From: Sulfurimonas sp.
Lineage (GTDB): Bacteria > Campylobacterota > Campylobacteria > Campylobacterales > Sulfurimonadaceae
Assembly: GCF_016744025.1 (NCBI RefSeq)
Contig: NZ_JADGFC010000009.1
Location: 1 to 45,918 of the forward strand
Direction: 5' to 3'
DNA length: 45,918 nt
Shown one piece after another: positions 1 to 10,711 of this stretch; position 1 is the first letter of the stretch; the number at the start of each line of letters is the position of its first letter. A model generated the notes under the pieces. It had not been told where the DNA came from and did no database searches. It saw nothing but the letters and a program-made list of their open reading frames with translations. The translations under genes and the position numbers were made by a program.

Positions 1-62
1 CAATCAATCATTACATCTCAATTTATTATTAACTATCTTTTAGTATAAAACATGACTTTACT

Positions 63-761
63 CTAATATATACTTCTATTTACTACTTTATTGACTTCCC
101 AGTTATTATTTATTTTTTCCATGTTTACTGTTTTTAGTCTTTTTATAAAATATTCTCTTGTAACTTCTTTAGCACCTAAACTCTTTAAATGATTTGTTGG
201 AACCTGACAATCTATAAAGTCATATCCCCACTCTTTTAAGTGTTTTATTAAAACGGCATAAGCAGATTTAGAAGCGTCACTTACTTGTGCAAACATTGAT
301 TCACCACAAAATAATTTACCTATGACAATTCCATATAATCCACCTACTAGCTCATCATTATAATAACTTTCAATGGAATGTGCAATTCCCATCCCGTGTA
401 GTGTTGTATATGCTTCTATAATCTCTTCACTAATCCAAGTACCTGCTTGATCATTCCTTTGTACTGTAGAGCATCTATTCATCACTTCTTCAAAGTTACT
501 ATCAAACTTGTATGTAAATTTTTTCATGCTTTTTTTAAGTGACTTACTTATTTTAAAATCATCTAGTTCCATTATAAGTCTTGGATTAGGTGACCACCAG
601 ATAATAGGGTCTCCATTACTAAACCATGGAAATATTCCATTTTCATATGCATGAATTAGTCTAGAAGGACTTAAGTCTCCTCCCCAAGCTAAAATTCCAT
701 CAGCGTTAGCTTTGGATACATCAGGAAATTTTAGTTCATACTTATTTAGCTGTGGAATCAT
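63..761 (-). CDS. aat: Leucyl/phenylalanyl-tRNA--protein transferase
   Basis: ORF protein with Aat family motifs (GxFPWF, WWSPNPR, GGLYG, GESMF, DCQ); adjacent to clpA/clpS. Confidence 0.95.
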   Translation of the reverse strand: MIPQLNKYELKFPDVSKANADGILAWGGDLSPSRLIHAYENGIFPWFSNGDPIIWWSPNPRLIMELDDFKISKSLKKSMKKFTYKFDSNFEEVMNRCSTVQRNDQAGTWISEEIIEAYTTLHGMGIAHSIESYYNDELVGGLYGIVIGKLFCGESMFAQVSDASKSAYAVLIKHLKEWGYDFIDCQVPTNHLKSLGAKEVTREYFIKRLKTVNMEKINNNWEVNKVVNRSIY

Positions 762-2934
762 TTAGTTGCTTAAACCTAAGAATGAGTTTTTTATTAAATC
801 CGACTTCAACCTTACCACCATTTTTTAACTTACCAAATAGTATCTCTTCACTAAGTTTATTTGTAATATTATCTTGAATATATCTTTTTAATGGTCTTGC
901 ACCCATTTCTTTAGAATAACCACTCTCCGCGATATAATCTTTAGCCTTTTGAGATATTGTTACAGTTATTTTTTTCTTTTTAAGTTCTAGATTAAGCTCA
1001 TCAATAAACTTAAGGACTATATCTTTGACCGTATCAATACTAAGTTGACCAAAGTCTACTATTGCATCTAGTCTATTTCTAAACTCAGGAGTGAAAAAAG
1101 ATTTTAACTCTTCATTTTGCGAGATGTTCTCATCTTTATTAAATCCCATAACATTTCTTGCACTTGCTCCAATATTTGAAGTCATGATAAGAATAACATT
1201 TTGAAAATTTGCTTTATAACCATTGTTGTCAGTTAAAGTGGCACTATCCATAATCTGAAGTAAAATATTTACTAAATCTGGGTGTGCCTTTTCTATCTCA
1301 TCAAGAAGTAAAACTGTATAAGGATGTTTTTTTATAGCTTCTGTTAAAAGACCCCCTTGCTCAAAACCGACATAACCTGGAGGCGCTCCAACTAATCGAG
1401 ATAGTGCATGTTTCTCCATATACTCACTCATGTCAAATCTTTCAAAATTGACACCAAGTACCTTACTAAGTGAAATAGCGAGTTCTGTTTTTCCTACACC
1501 AGTTGGACCAGAAAACAAAAATGAGGCAATAGGTTTGTCTGAGGGAGTAAGTCCAGCTTTAGATATTTTAATAGCTTTTGTTACTTCTAAAACTGCTGCA
1601 TCTTGACCTATAACTTTTTGTTTTAGATCACTTTCTAGATTCATAAGTGAATTAGTTTCATCTTTTGTAACTTTAGAACCTGAGATTCCAATAATTCCTG
1701 AAATTGTTTTTTCAATATCATAAGCAGTAACTTTTCTTTTCTTAGAATTTTTTAAATGAAACGAAGCTGCAGTTTCATCTATAATATCTATGGCCTTATC
1801 AGGTAAGAATCTATCAGTAATATATCTTTTTGATAATTCAACGGCATTTTTTAAAGCTTCATTCGTATATGTAACATTATGATGTTTTTCATATCTGCTT
1901 TTTAGACCTTTTAAAATTTTATAACTTGTTTTTACTGATGGCTCATTTATATCAACTTTAGAAAATCTTCTGCTAAGTGCCTTGTCTTTTTCAAAACCAT
2001 TTCTATATTCTGCAAATGTTGTTGCACCCATACACTTTAACTCTCCAGATGCAAGTGCTGGTTTTAGCTGATTTGCTGCGTCCATAGTACCGCTTGTTGC
2101 TCCAGCACCGATAAGAGTATGTATTTCATCTATAAATAATATAGCATTTGGATGTGACTTTAACTCATCCATTACACCTTTCAAACGCTTTTCAAAATCT
2201 CCTCTGTATTTTGTACCAGCTAGAAGAGAACTCAGGTCTAGTCCAAATAGTTCTGCATCTTTTATAATATCAGGGACACTACCACTTGAGATATTTAGTG
2301 CTAAACCCTCGGCAATTGCAGTTTTACCAACACCAGCTTCACCAACTAAGATAGGGTTGTTTTTTTTACGTCTACATAAAATTTGAACAACTCTTTTTAT
2401 CTCACTATCTCTTCCAATTACAGGGTCGATTTTTCCTTCTTTTGCTTTATTTAATAAGTTTATACAATACTTATCAAGAAAAGACTCTTTATCTTCAGAT
2501 TCAGAGTTTGGTTCACGATGAGAGATTAGCTCTAGTATACCAAGTCTAGAAATCTGATATTCATTTAAAAGAATATAACTAAAACTATTTTCTTCATCAT
2601 ATAAAGCAGCCAATAAATCACCTATATCTGCACTTGCTTGTTGAGCACTTTGAATATGTTTTATCATATTGTCTATTAGTCTAGACAGAGCTACACTTTC
2701 ATAAGGATCTTGTTTTATGTTTTGGGGAAGTGTGTCTATATTTTTTAATATATACTCATTCAGAGCCTTTTTCATACTATCTACATCGCCACCACAGGTT
2801 TGGATTATTTCTGCTCCATCTTTGGAACTTAACAGTAGGTAAAATACATGCTCTATTGTTAAGTACTCATGTCTTAATTCTTTTGCATAAAGAATAGATT
2901 TTTGAAATATATCATTTAAATTTGTACTTATCAT
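742..2934 (-). CDS. clpA: ATP-dependent Clp protease ATP-binding subunit ClpA
   Basis: Two AAA+ modules (GEAGVGKTAIAEGLA; GPTGVGKTELA), Clp N-domain; next to clpS. Confidence 0.95.
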   Translation of the reverse strand: MISTNLNDIFQKSILYAKELRHEYLTIEHVFYLLLSSKDGAEIIQTCGGDVDSMKKALNEYILKNIDTLPQNIKQDPYESVALSRLIDNMIKHIQSAQQASADIGDLLAALYDEENSFSYILLNEYQISRLGILELISHREPNSESEDKESFLDKYCINLLNKAKEGKIDPVIGRDSEIKRVVQILCRRKKNNPILVGEAGVGKTAIAEGLALNISSGSVPDIIKDAELFGLDLSSLLAGTKYRGDFEKRLKGVMDELKSHPNAILFIDEIHTLIGAGATSGTMDAANQLKPALASGELKCMGATTFAEYRNGFEKDKALSRRFSKVDINEPSVKTSYKILKGLKSRYEKHHNVTYTNEALKNAVELSKRYITDRFLPDKAIDIIDETAASFHLKNSKKRKVTAYDIEKTISGIIGISGSKVTKDETNSLMNLESDLKQKVIGQDAAVLEVTKAIKISKAGLTPSDKPIASFLFSGPTGVGKTELAISLSKVLGVNFERFDMSEYMEKHALSRLVGAPPGYVGFEQGGLLTEAIKKHPYTVLLLDEIEKAHPDLVNILLQIMDSATLTDNNGYKANFQNVILIMTSNIGASARNVMGFNKDENISQNEELKSFFTPEFRNRLDAIVDFGQLSIDTVKDIVLKFIDELNLELKKKKITVTISQKAKDYIAESGYSKEMGARPLKRYIQDNITNKLSEEILFGKLKNGGKVEVGFNKKLILRFKQLNDSTAK

Positions 2935-2935
2935 T

Positions 2936-3235
2936 TTACTCTTCCTCCATAATGGCCATTAGTGGAAAACCATTGTCTTTAGCTTTTCTTCTCACTTGCA
3001 TAATCTTTGTTTCAGCGATTTCATGAGTATATACACCACATAAACCACGCTCTTTTTTATGAATATCAAGCATGATTTGTTCAGCTTGTGCATAACTTTT
3101 ATGAAATATACTCATTAATATATCTACTACAAAATCCATAGATGTATAGTCATCGTTTAAAAGAAAGACTTTGTATTTTTTTGGATGTTTTATTTTAACT
3201 TCATCATAAAGTTCTAAGTCTGTATTTGTAGCCAT
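2936..3235 (-). CDS. clpS: ATP-dependent Clp protease adaptor ClpS
   Basis: 99 aa with YKVFLLNDDYTSMDFVV and GVYTHEIAETK motifs of ClpS. Confidence 0.95.
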   Translation of the reverse strand: MATNTDLELYDEVKIKHPKKYKVFLLNDDYTSMDFVVDILMSIFHKSYAQAEQIMLDIHKKERGLCGVYTHEIAETKIMQVRRKAKDNGFPLMAIMEEE

Positions 3236-3241
3236 TATCTA

Positions 3242-4477
3242 CTACCTTGCAGCTTGAATAAAATCGTTAATTATATCATTAGGATTTTCTAGACCGATAG
3301 AGACACGAATCAGTCCATCACTAATTCCTAAAAACTTTCTTATTTCATCATCAAAGTCTCTGTAAATTGTAGATGCCATGTGAAGAGCCAAGGTTCTATT
3401 ATCACCAATATTTGCGGTTAGTGTAGCAAGTTTTGTTTTATTTAAAAATTCAAATGCTTTTTCTTTACTTCCCATGTCTATCGTAAATAGTGTTCCACAA
3501 CCATTTTTAAAATCATTTAAATATCTCTCATTATGTGGATGTGATTTTATACACGGGTGGTTGATATTTAAACCAGATTTATCAAGGGCTAAAGCTATCA
3601 CTTCTACACTTTTTGTAATTCTAGATAGTCTTAAAGGTAGAGTTTCTAGTCCTAGCATCGTTTGGTAACTTGCATTTGCATTGGCGCTCATTCCAAAATC
3701 TCTTAAGGCTCTTTTTTTAGCATTTGCAAATAGTGCCATCTTTCCAGCACCTTTTATAAAATTTGATAAAAAACTGTATCTTGGAGATTTTAGCTTATCA
3801 TCGCCTTCTTTTAGAGCACGAAACACTGCACATCCGCCAAGAGCTGAAGAGTTTCCAGAGATAATTTTTGTGGTTGAATAGATGCTGATATCTGCGCCAA
3901 GCTCTAATGGAGAGATGCTAAGAGGAGTAATAGTGTTATCTACAGCCAAAATAATACCTGCGTCATTTGCAATTTTAGCGATGCGTTTAATATCTGGAAG
4001 TCTCATATTTGGATTTCCAACACTCTCTAAAAAGATAATTTTTGTGTTGTCATTTATTGTCTCTTTAATTTCTAAAAAATCATCAACATCAAAAAAGTGA
4101 GTCTTTATTCCAAAACGAGTTAGAGTTTCAGAAAAAAGTGCATATGTTCCACCAAAAAGACCACCGATTGAGATTATCTCATCTCCAGATGCAAGAAGTG
4201 ACATACAAACAAGAGTTGTAGCTCCCATTCCAGAACTCGTAGCTATTGAGGCAATCCCACCATCCATCTCTGCCATAATTGATTCTAGTTTAGCTGTTGT
4301 TGGGTTTCCCATGCGAGAATAAAGTGGTTTTTTAACACTTCCCTCAAAAATTACCTCTGCTATTTCAGGTGTTCCATAAGCAAAAGATGCGGAATTTGTA
4401 AGAGCTGGACTAACAGCTCCTTCTTTATTTCCAACTGACTGGACAAATTTGGTACAATACTCTTCAAAATTATTCAT
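3242..4477 (-). CDS. PLP-dependent Cys/Met metabolism (trans-sulfuration family) enzyme
   Basis: YSRMGNPTT, ATSSGMGA, STTKIISGNSSALGG (PLP lysine region) motifs; exact substrate not resolvable. Confidence 0.85.
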   Translation of the reverse strand: MNNFEEYCTKFVQSVGNKEGAVSPALTNSASFAYGTPEIAEVIFEGSVKKPLYSRMGNPTTAKLESIMAEMDGGIASIATSSGMGATTLVCMSLLASGDEIISIGGLFGGTYALFSETLTRFGIKTHFFDVDDFLEIKETINDNTKIIFLESVGNPNMRLPDIKRIAKIANDAGIILAVDNTITPLSISPLELGADISIYSTTKIISGNSSALGGCAVFRALKEGDDKLKSPRYSFLSNFIKGAGKMALFANAKKRALRDFGMSANANASYQTMLGLETLPLRLSRITKSVEVIALALDKSGLNINHPCIKSHPHNERYLNDFKNGCGTLFTIDMGSKEKAFEFLNKTKLATLTANIGDNRTLALHMASTIYRDFDDEIRKFLGISDGLIRVSIGLENPNDIINDFIQAAR

Positions 4478-4526
4478 TAATATAAGCCTTTAAATTATAA
4501 GAGATTATACCAAAGTAGAGATAAAT

Positions 4527-5174
4527 ATGAGAAAACGAATTTTTATAACAGCGACAAATACAGATATTGGCAAGACTTACACAACAAAACTACTACTTCG
4601 TGAGTTTGCATCTCGTGGTTTAAGGGTAGGTGTTATAAAACCTATAGAGACTGGAGTTGTTGATGATTTTGCACCTGATGGAAGTGAACTCTTAGAGTGT
4701 GTTAAAGAGCTAAATAGTCAATTTAAAAACTTATCTGTAAAAGATATAGTACCTATAACTTATGAACTGCCTGCTGCTCCTTTTATCTCATCAAACAATA
4801 CAAAGTTAGACTTAGATGTTTTAGATGCAGCGGTAGAAAAATTAGAAAAGATTTGTGATGTTCTCCTTATAGAAGGGGCTGGTGGGCTTTTGGTTCCAAT
4901 TGACGAAGATATGATGATGATTGATTTGATAAAATATTTTAAAGCTCAAACATTACTTGTGACTCACTGCTCACTTGGATGTATAAATGATACTCTGCTT
5001 AGTAAAAGACTACTTGAAAATGAAAATATTAAACACGTTGTTGCTTTTAACTGCCGTGATAATGATGATAGCTTTTCTAGTGTTTCTGAGCCTTATTTTT
5101 TAAAAACAGGATTTGAAGTTATGAAAGTTGACCGAAATATTGACACTATATGCGATGTCTTGTATAATCTGTAA
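4527..5174 (+). CDS. bioD: Dethiobiotin synthetase
   Basis: ITATNTDIGKTYTTKLL P-loop, GVIKPIETG, EGAGGLLVPI motifs. Confidence 0.93.
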   Translation: MRKRIFITATNTDIGKTYTTKLLLREFASRGLRVGVIKPIETGVVDDFAPDGSELLECVKELNSQFKNLSVKDIVPITYELPAAPFISSNNTKLDLDVLDAAVEKLEKICDVLLIEGAGGLLVPIDEDMMMIDLIKYFKAQTLLVTHCSLGCINDTLLSKRLLENENIKHVVAFNCRDNDDSFSSVSEPYFLKTGFEVMKVDRNIDTICDVLYNL

Positions 5175-5188
5175 ATTAATTTAAAAAG

Positions 5189-6070
5189 ATGAATATGCAA
5201 CACTTAATTCGCACAGATGATTTTACAGTACAAGAGATAGAAGGTATTTTTGCAGATGCAAGAAAGTTTAGTGATGGAAAATTTGATCGAATATTACAAG
5301 ATAAGATTGTAATAACACTGTTTTTTGAAAACTCTACAAGAACAAAAAGTTCATTTGAGATAGCTGCAAAAAGATTAGGCGCAGAGATGATTCACTTAGA
5401 TGCAGCGAAGAGTTCTACTAAAAAAGGGGAAACTCTTGTAGATACTGCAATGAATCTAGATGCCATGAACCCACATGCAATAGTTGTTCGCCATCAAAAT
5501 TCAGGTGTTCCTAAAATCCTCTCTAACCATACTAAATCTGCAATAATCAATGCAGGTGATGGTGCTCATGCTCACCCAACACAAGCACTTTTAGACTTGT
5601 TTACTTTAAAAGAGCACTTTGGCGATGTAAAAGGTAAAAAGATAGCGATAGTTGGAGATATAAAAAACTCAAGAGTTGCTAACTCAAATATAGAACTACT
5701 TACTAGATTTGGTATGGAAGTAATACTTGTTGCTCCTCCTCATTTTTTACCAAAAACTGCTCTAAAAACTACTCACTTTTTAAATGAAATAATAGATGAT
5801 GTTGATGTTATTATGAGTCTTAGAACTCAGACAGAGAGACACTCTTCTCAAAGTTATGCATCTCTTAAAGATTATGCGAGTGACTTTTGTATAACAACAG
5901 AATTAGTAGGTGATAGAGATATTCTTATTTTACATCCTGGTCCAGTGCACAGAAACATAGATATCTGCGATGAACTTTTAGCAGATAAAAGATGTAAGGT
6001 ACTAGAACAAGTTACTAACGGTGTATCAATAAGAATGGCGGTTTTAAAAAAACTCATCCATGACATTTAA
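5189..6070 (+). CDS. pyrB: Aspartate carbamoyltransferase catalytic subunit
   Basis: [30 protein letters not shown] motifs. Confidence 0.95.
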   Translation: MNMQHLIRTDDFTVQEIEGIFADARKFSDGKFDRILQDKIVITLFFENSTRTKSSFEIAAKRLGAEMIHLDAAKSSTKKGETLVDTAMNLDAMNPHAIVVRHQNSGVPKILSNHTKSAIINAGDGAHAHPTQALLDLFTLKEHFGDVKGKKIAIVGDIKNSRVANSNIELLTRFGMEVILVAPPHFLPKTALKTTHFLNEIIDDVDVIMSLRTQTERHSSQSYASLKDYASDFCITTELVGDRDILILHPGPVHRNIDICDELLADKRCKVLEQVTNGVSIRMAVLKKLIHDI

Positions 6071-6998
6071 AGATATTAACTCTCTTGGTAAAAATAGAGA
6101 GCCTTTTATATTTATAAGTGACTTTTTAGCACAAAATATAGAAGTGATTCCTTTATGTGAGTTAGACTCACACGATATAGAATTTTGTATCAACGAAAAT
6201 TACACTCATAAAAAACATAAGAATTTTTTTAAAAAACACGCCATTGACTTTAAAGAGTATAAAAAAAAGTTTGATGAGGTAATTGAGCATATAAAATCTG
6301 GTGATACATATCTCTTAAACCTAACCGCGCCAACAAAAATTCACTCTGAGTTAACTTTAAAAGAAATATACGATAATGCGAATGCTCACTATAAGTTAAG
6401 GTACAAAGATAAATTTGTTTGCTTTTCTCCTGAAAAATTCATCCGTATAAAAGATTCAACAATAAATACATTTCCAATGAAAGGCACTATAGACGCATCA
6501 ATAGAAGATGCAAAAAATAAAATTCTTCATGATGAAAAAGAGATGGCAGAACATACTATGGTAGTTGACCTTTTGAGAAATGATTTATCAATAGTTGCAT
6601 CTGATGTAAAAGTAGAAGAGTTTAGATACGTACAAAAAATAGACTCTGGAGAAAAAGAACTATTACAAGTCAGCTCACATATCAGTGGTAATGTTGGTAA
6701 TGAGTGGCATGAAAGAATAGGAACAATATTAGAATCACTTCTTCCAGCAGGAAGTATAAGTGGGACACCAAAAAAAAGTACATTAAAAATAATCAAAGAT
6801 ATTGAAGGATACGATAGAGGATTCTTTAGTGGTGTCTTTGGCATCTATGATGGAGAGAGCTTTGATAGTGGAGTTATGATTCGTTATGTTGAAAAAACTG
6901 AAAATGGATACATTTATAAAAGTGGTGGAGGTTTGACTTTAGATAGTGAAGCTAAACTCGAATACAATGAGTTACTAGACAAGGTTTATCTGCCATGA
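6060..6998 (+). CDS. pabB: Aminodeoxychorismate synthase component I (PabB-like)
   Basis: Chorismate-binding domain: [32 protein letters not shown]; overlaps pyrB end. Confidence 0.85.
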   Translation: MTFKDINSLGKNREPFIFISDFLAQNIEVIPLCELDSHDIEFCINENYTHKKHKNFFKKHAIDFKEYKKKFDEVIEHIKSGDTYLLNLTAPTKIHSELTLKEIYDNANAHYKLRYKDKFVCFSPEKFIRIKDSTINTFPMKGTIDASIEDAKNKILHDEKEMAEHTMVVDLLRNDLSIVASDVKVEEFRYVQKIDSGEKELLQVSSHISGNVGNEWHERIGTILESLLPAGSISGTPKKSTLKIIKDIEGYDRGFFSGVFGIYDGESFDSGVMIRYVEKTENGYIYKSGGGLTLDSEAKLEYNELLDKVYLP

Positions 6999-7375
6999 TG
7001 TTCAAAAGGATAGTTTTTTTCTTAAGTGCACTATCTTCTCATATTTTATTACTCTATATTTTTGCTTCAAATTATTACACTCTTTATTTTATACTTTTAA
7101 TTATTGCTTCATATCTACTGCACAAATTTTATAAATATTTTTCATATATAATTTTTTCACTTCTTTGCATCTTGGTACTAGTTTTGGTAAATCTAAATAT
7201 ATACGATGAGTACCTATTTGAAATATATCTATACTTTGACATGATTGGAAATATTATCTTTGTAAACAGTGAAGTAATATATATATTAATAACTCTTCAT
7301 TTGATAGTTTTAATTAATTTAAAAAAGTTTGATAAACTTTGGGCTATAATAGATAAAAAATTATATAGGATTTAA
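6995..7375 (+). CDS. Small hydrophobic membrane protein of unknown function
   Basis: 126 aa, several hydrophobic segments, start overlaps pabB stop. Confidence 0.6.
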   Translation: MMFKRIVFFLSALSSHILLLYIFASNYYTLYFILLIIASYLLHKFYKYFSYIIFSLLCILVLVLVNLNIYDEYLFEIYLYFDMIGNIIFVNSEVIYILITLHLIVLINLKKFDKLWAIIDKKLYRI

Positions 7376-7378
7376 TAA

Positions 7379-8359
7379 ATGTATATAGAAGATTTGAAGT
7401 TTTCATTATGGGCAGATTTTATTGAGAGAGATTATTTAGATAAAGGATTTAAAGAATTAATTAATGCTGGAATCATCAATGGAGCAACTTCAAATCCAGC
7501 TATTTTTAAAAATGCAATTTTAAATTCACCAGCATATAAAGAGCAACTTGCATCTCTAAGTGCTTTAAGTGCTAAAGAGAAGTATGAAGCTGTCGCTATT
7601 TACGACATCAAAAAAGCGGCTGATATCTTAAAACCACTTTATGATGCAGGAGATGATGGTTATGTAAGTATAGAAGTTGATCCATTTCTTTGTGATGATT
7701 CAGATGCAACAATAAAAGAAGGAAAAAGACTCTTTGCCCAAATAGGACGAGATAACGTGATGATTAAAGTTCCTGCTACAGAGGCAGGTTACATTGCAAT
7801 GGAAGAGTTAAGTGCATCTGGTATCCCTGTAAATGCAACTCTCATCTTTAAAAAATCTCAAGCGATATCTTGTGCTAAAGCTTTTGAGCGTGGAGCTCAG
7901 AGAAATAAAAAGGGAGTTGATACTGTAATTAGCATCTTCGTTAGTAGAGTTGACCGTGCTTTAGATGCAACACTAAATAAGAATAGTGTTGAGGTGGCTC
8001 TAAGTGGCATCTACAACACTGCTGATATATATGCAACTATAGAAGATATGAACGTTAATGGATGTAGAACACTTTTTGCAAGTACAGGTGTAAAAGATGA
8101 TTCACTTCCTGCGTATTATTATGTTGATAAACTTCTAGCATATAACAGTGTAAATACAGCACCAATTGACACTATAGAAGCTTTTCATAAGGGTGGTGAG
8201 AAGAAAAAAGCTCTTCCAATTTCTGAAAAAGTTATAAAAGAGCATTTTGTTAAAGTGAAAAATGCAGGTATTGATTTTGAAGCTGTTCTTGATAAGCAGA
8301 TTTCTGATGGACTAGAATCTTTTAAGGACGCATTTAAAGATATTTTGGAGTCTTTATGA
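7379..8359 (+). CDS. tal: Transaldolase
   Basis: ATSNPAIFKNAI, VMIKVPATEAG, VNATLIF motifs. Confidence 0.93.
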   Translation: MYIEDLKFSLWADFIERDYLDKGFKELINAGIINGATSNPAIFKNAILNSPAYKEQLASLSALSAKEKYEAVAIYDIKKAADILKPLYDAGDDGYVSIEVDPFLCDDSDATIKEGKRLFAQIGRDNVMIKVPATEAGYIAMEELSASGIPVNATLIFKKSQAISCAKAFERGAQRNKKGVDTVISIFVSRVDRALDATLNKNSVEVALSGIYNTADIYATIEDMNVNGCRTLFASTGVKDDSLPAYYYVDKLLAYNSVNTAPIDTIEAFHKGGEKKKALPISEKVIKEHFVKVKNAGIDFEAVLDKQISDGLESFKDAFKDILESL

Positions 8360-9543
8360 GTAATTCAGTAGATGTTAGTAAGTTAACTTTTGTTCAATTA
8401 AATAAGATAAGAGTCTATTTAAAAAAAATGATTGAGCTTGGAGGAAGTGATCTTCATGTAAAAGCAAACTCTGTTATTCGTGCAAGGATTAACGGTAATA
8501 TCGTCCAATTCGCTGGTGAAATTTTTGCAAAAGAAGATGCTCTTACATTTGCTAAGGAACTGCTCAAAGGTAGATTTGGGGAGTTTATAGAAAATAAAGA
8601 GATAGATTTAGTTTATCCTTTTGATGAGCGAAATCGTTTTCGTGTAAATATTTTCTTTCAAATGGATGGAGTATCAGCAGTTTTTCGTGTTATCCCAATA
8701 AAAATTCCTTCAATTGCAGAACTAAATTTTCCTGATGTAATTAAAGACTTTACTCAATTAGAAAGAGGGATGGTTTTGGTTACAGGAGTTACTGGTAGTG
8801 GTAAGTCAACAACTCTAGCCGCTCTAATTAATGAGATAAATATTACAAAGAGAAAGCATATAATAACTATTGAAGATCCTATTGAATTTGTTCATAAAGA
8901 TAAGGGATGTATAATTAATCAACGCTCAGTTGGGCAAGATACTCTCTCTTTTGGAACAGCACTTCGTGCATCTCTTCGTGAAGATCCAGATATTATCTTG
9001 GTTGGAGAAATGAGAGATAGAGAGACAATCAACCTAGCTTTACATGCAGCAGATACAGGTCACTTAGTCTTCTCAACTCTTCATACAATAGACGCAAAAG
9101 AGACTATTAACCGTATTATTTCTACTTTCCCTACAGAGGAGCAGAATCGTGTGAGAATATCTCTTGCTGGAGTTATTCAAGGAGTAGTTTCACAAAGACT
9201 CATTCCAACAGTTGATGGCGGAAGACGTGCTGCAATGGAAGTTCTTGTTCGTACTCCAACTATTGAAAAGCTTATTATGGAAAACCGTGATTATGAGATT
9301 AGAGACGCTATTGAAAAAGGTAGAGATCATTATAAGTCTCAAAGTTTTGATCAACATATTTTAGAACTATATAACGATGGAATCATTACAAAAGCTAAAG
9401 CAAAAGATTATGCAACTAGTGCATCTGATTTGGAGTTAAGAATGAGTGGACTGAGTTCGTCTAAAACAGTTAAAAATCCTACAACAAGTGAAGAAAAAGA
9501 GATTAAAATCAATAAAAGTGATGATATTTTTGATTTAAAGTAG
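8356..9543 (+). CDS. PilT-like type IV pilus retraction ATPase
   Basis: GVTGSGKSTTLAALI Walker A, IEDPIEFVH, REDPDIILVGEMRDRETI, HTIDAKETI motifs. Confidence 0.88.
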   Translation: MSNSVDVSKLTFVQLNKIRVYLKKMIELGGSDLHVKANSVIRARINGNIVQFAGEIFAKEDALTFAKELLKGRFGEFIENKEIDLVYPFDERNRFRVNIFFQMDGVSAVFRVIPIKIPSIAELNFPDVIKDFTQLERGMVLVTGVTGSGKSTTLAALINEINITKRKHIITIEDPIEFVHKDKGCIINQRSVGQDTLSFGTALRASLREDPDIILVGEMRDRETINLALHAADTGHLVFSTLHTIDAKETINRIISTFPTEEQNRVRISLAGVIQGVVSQRLIPTVDGGRRAAMEVLVRTPTIEKLIMENRDYEIRDAIEKGRDHYKSQSFDQHILELYNDGIITKAKAKDYATSASDLELRMSGLSSSKTVKNPTTSEEKEIKINKSDDIFDLK

Positions 9544-9596
9544 ATTTTAAATCTTTGTTGTGTATAATCCCGAACATTTTTTATTAAGGATTTAAT

Positions 9597-10133
9597 ATGT
9601 TAGAAGGCATAATTAGAGAGAGTATTGGCAAAAAAGGCACAAACGCACTTCGCCGCGATGGATATCTAATTGCAAACATCTACGGAAAAGGGCTTGAGAA
9701 TATCAATGCTGCATTCAAAATGAATGAATATATCCGTGCTGTTCGCAACAAAGAAACTTTGGCGTTTGGAATATCACTGAATGGTAAAGAGTTGAATGTT
9801 GTTGTTCAATCATATGAAGCTCACGCGGTAACTGGTAATCTTTTACACGTTGATTTAATGGTAGCACAACCAGGTGTTGTAACTACTTATAATGTACCAG
9901 TTGTAGCAGTTGGTGAATCAATAGGTGTTAAAAACAAAGGTCTACTTCATAAAGCTAAACCTCGTTTAACAGTAAAAGGAGCTATTGAAAATGTTCCAAA
10001 TACATTTGAAATAGATGTAACAGAAATGGATACTGGTGATTCTAAACTAATTCGTGATTTAGATGCAATTCCTAATGTTACTATGCTAGATTCTGATCGT
10101 GTAGCTGTAGTAAGTATTATTAAAGCTAAATAA
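9597..10133 (+). CDS. rplY: 50S ribosomal protein L25/general stress protein Ctc
   Basis: L25/TL5/Ctc-like sequence (ALRRDGYLIANIYGKG; HVDLMVAQPG); followed by pth. Confidence 0.9.
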   Translation: MLEGIIRESIGKKGTNALRRDGYLIANIYGKGLENINAAFKMNEYIRAVRNKETLAFGISLNGKELNVVVQSYEAHAVTGNLLHVDLMVAQPGVVTTYNVPVVAVGESIGVKNKGLLHKAKPRLTVKGAIENVPNTFEIDVTEMDTGDSKLIRDLDAIPNVTMLDSDRVAVVSIIKAK

Positions 10134-10135
10134 TC

Positions 10136-10693
10136 ATGCTAATAGTCGGACTGGGTAACCCTGGCCCGGCATATGCAAAAAATCGCCATAATATAGGTTT
10201 TATGGTTATTGATGAGTTGATTCGTAGAAAAAATGCTAAAAAACTTTCATCTTCATCATTTAATGGTGAACTTTTCAAATTTTCAAATCATTTTTTATTA
10301 AAACCACTTACATATATGAACCTTTCAGGTAACTCTATTTTAGCTGTTAAAAAGTTTTATAAAATAGATGAAGTAGTTGTAATACATGATGATTTAGACC
10401 TTCCTTTTGGAACACTTCGTTTTAAGTTTGGTGGCGGTCACGGTGGTCACAATGGGCTTAAATCAGCTGATCAAATGATTTCTCGTGAGTATGCAAGAGT
10501 TAGACTTGGAATTGGAAAACCTGAACATAAGGGTGAAGTTGCATCTTATGTCTTAGGTGATTTTTCCTCAGCTGAATCAGAGCACGTTGATAACTGGATA
10601 ACTCATGCTTGTGAAGCTGTAGAGAATCTATTGGAAAATTCATTAGAAGATGTTAGCTCCAAGTACACGATTAAAAAATTTCAGCTAAAATAA
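10136..10693 (+). CDS. pth: Peptidyl-tRNA hydrolase
   Basis: LIVGLGNPGPAYAKNRHNIGF, LTYMNLSG, HDDLDLPFG, GGGHGGHNGLKS motifs. Confidence 0.97.
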   Translation: MLIVGLGNPGPAYAKNRHNIGFMVIDELIRRKNAKKLSSSSFNGELFKFSNHFLLKPLTYMNLSGNSILAVKKFYKIDEVVVIHDDLDLPFGTLRFKFGGGHGGHNGLKSADQMISREYARVRLGIGKPEHKGEVASYVLGDFSSAESEHVDNWITHACEAVENLLENSLEDVSSKYTIKKFQLK

Positions 10694-10711
10694 GAAAAAA
10701 AGGAATATACA

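Noticed and set aside
3474-4100. Three plus-strand ORFs antisense to the trans-sulfuration enzyme gene
   Set aside because: Shadow ORFs opposite a well-supported CDS, no family features.
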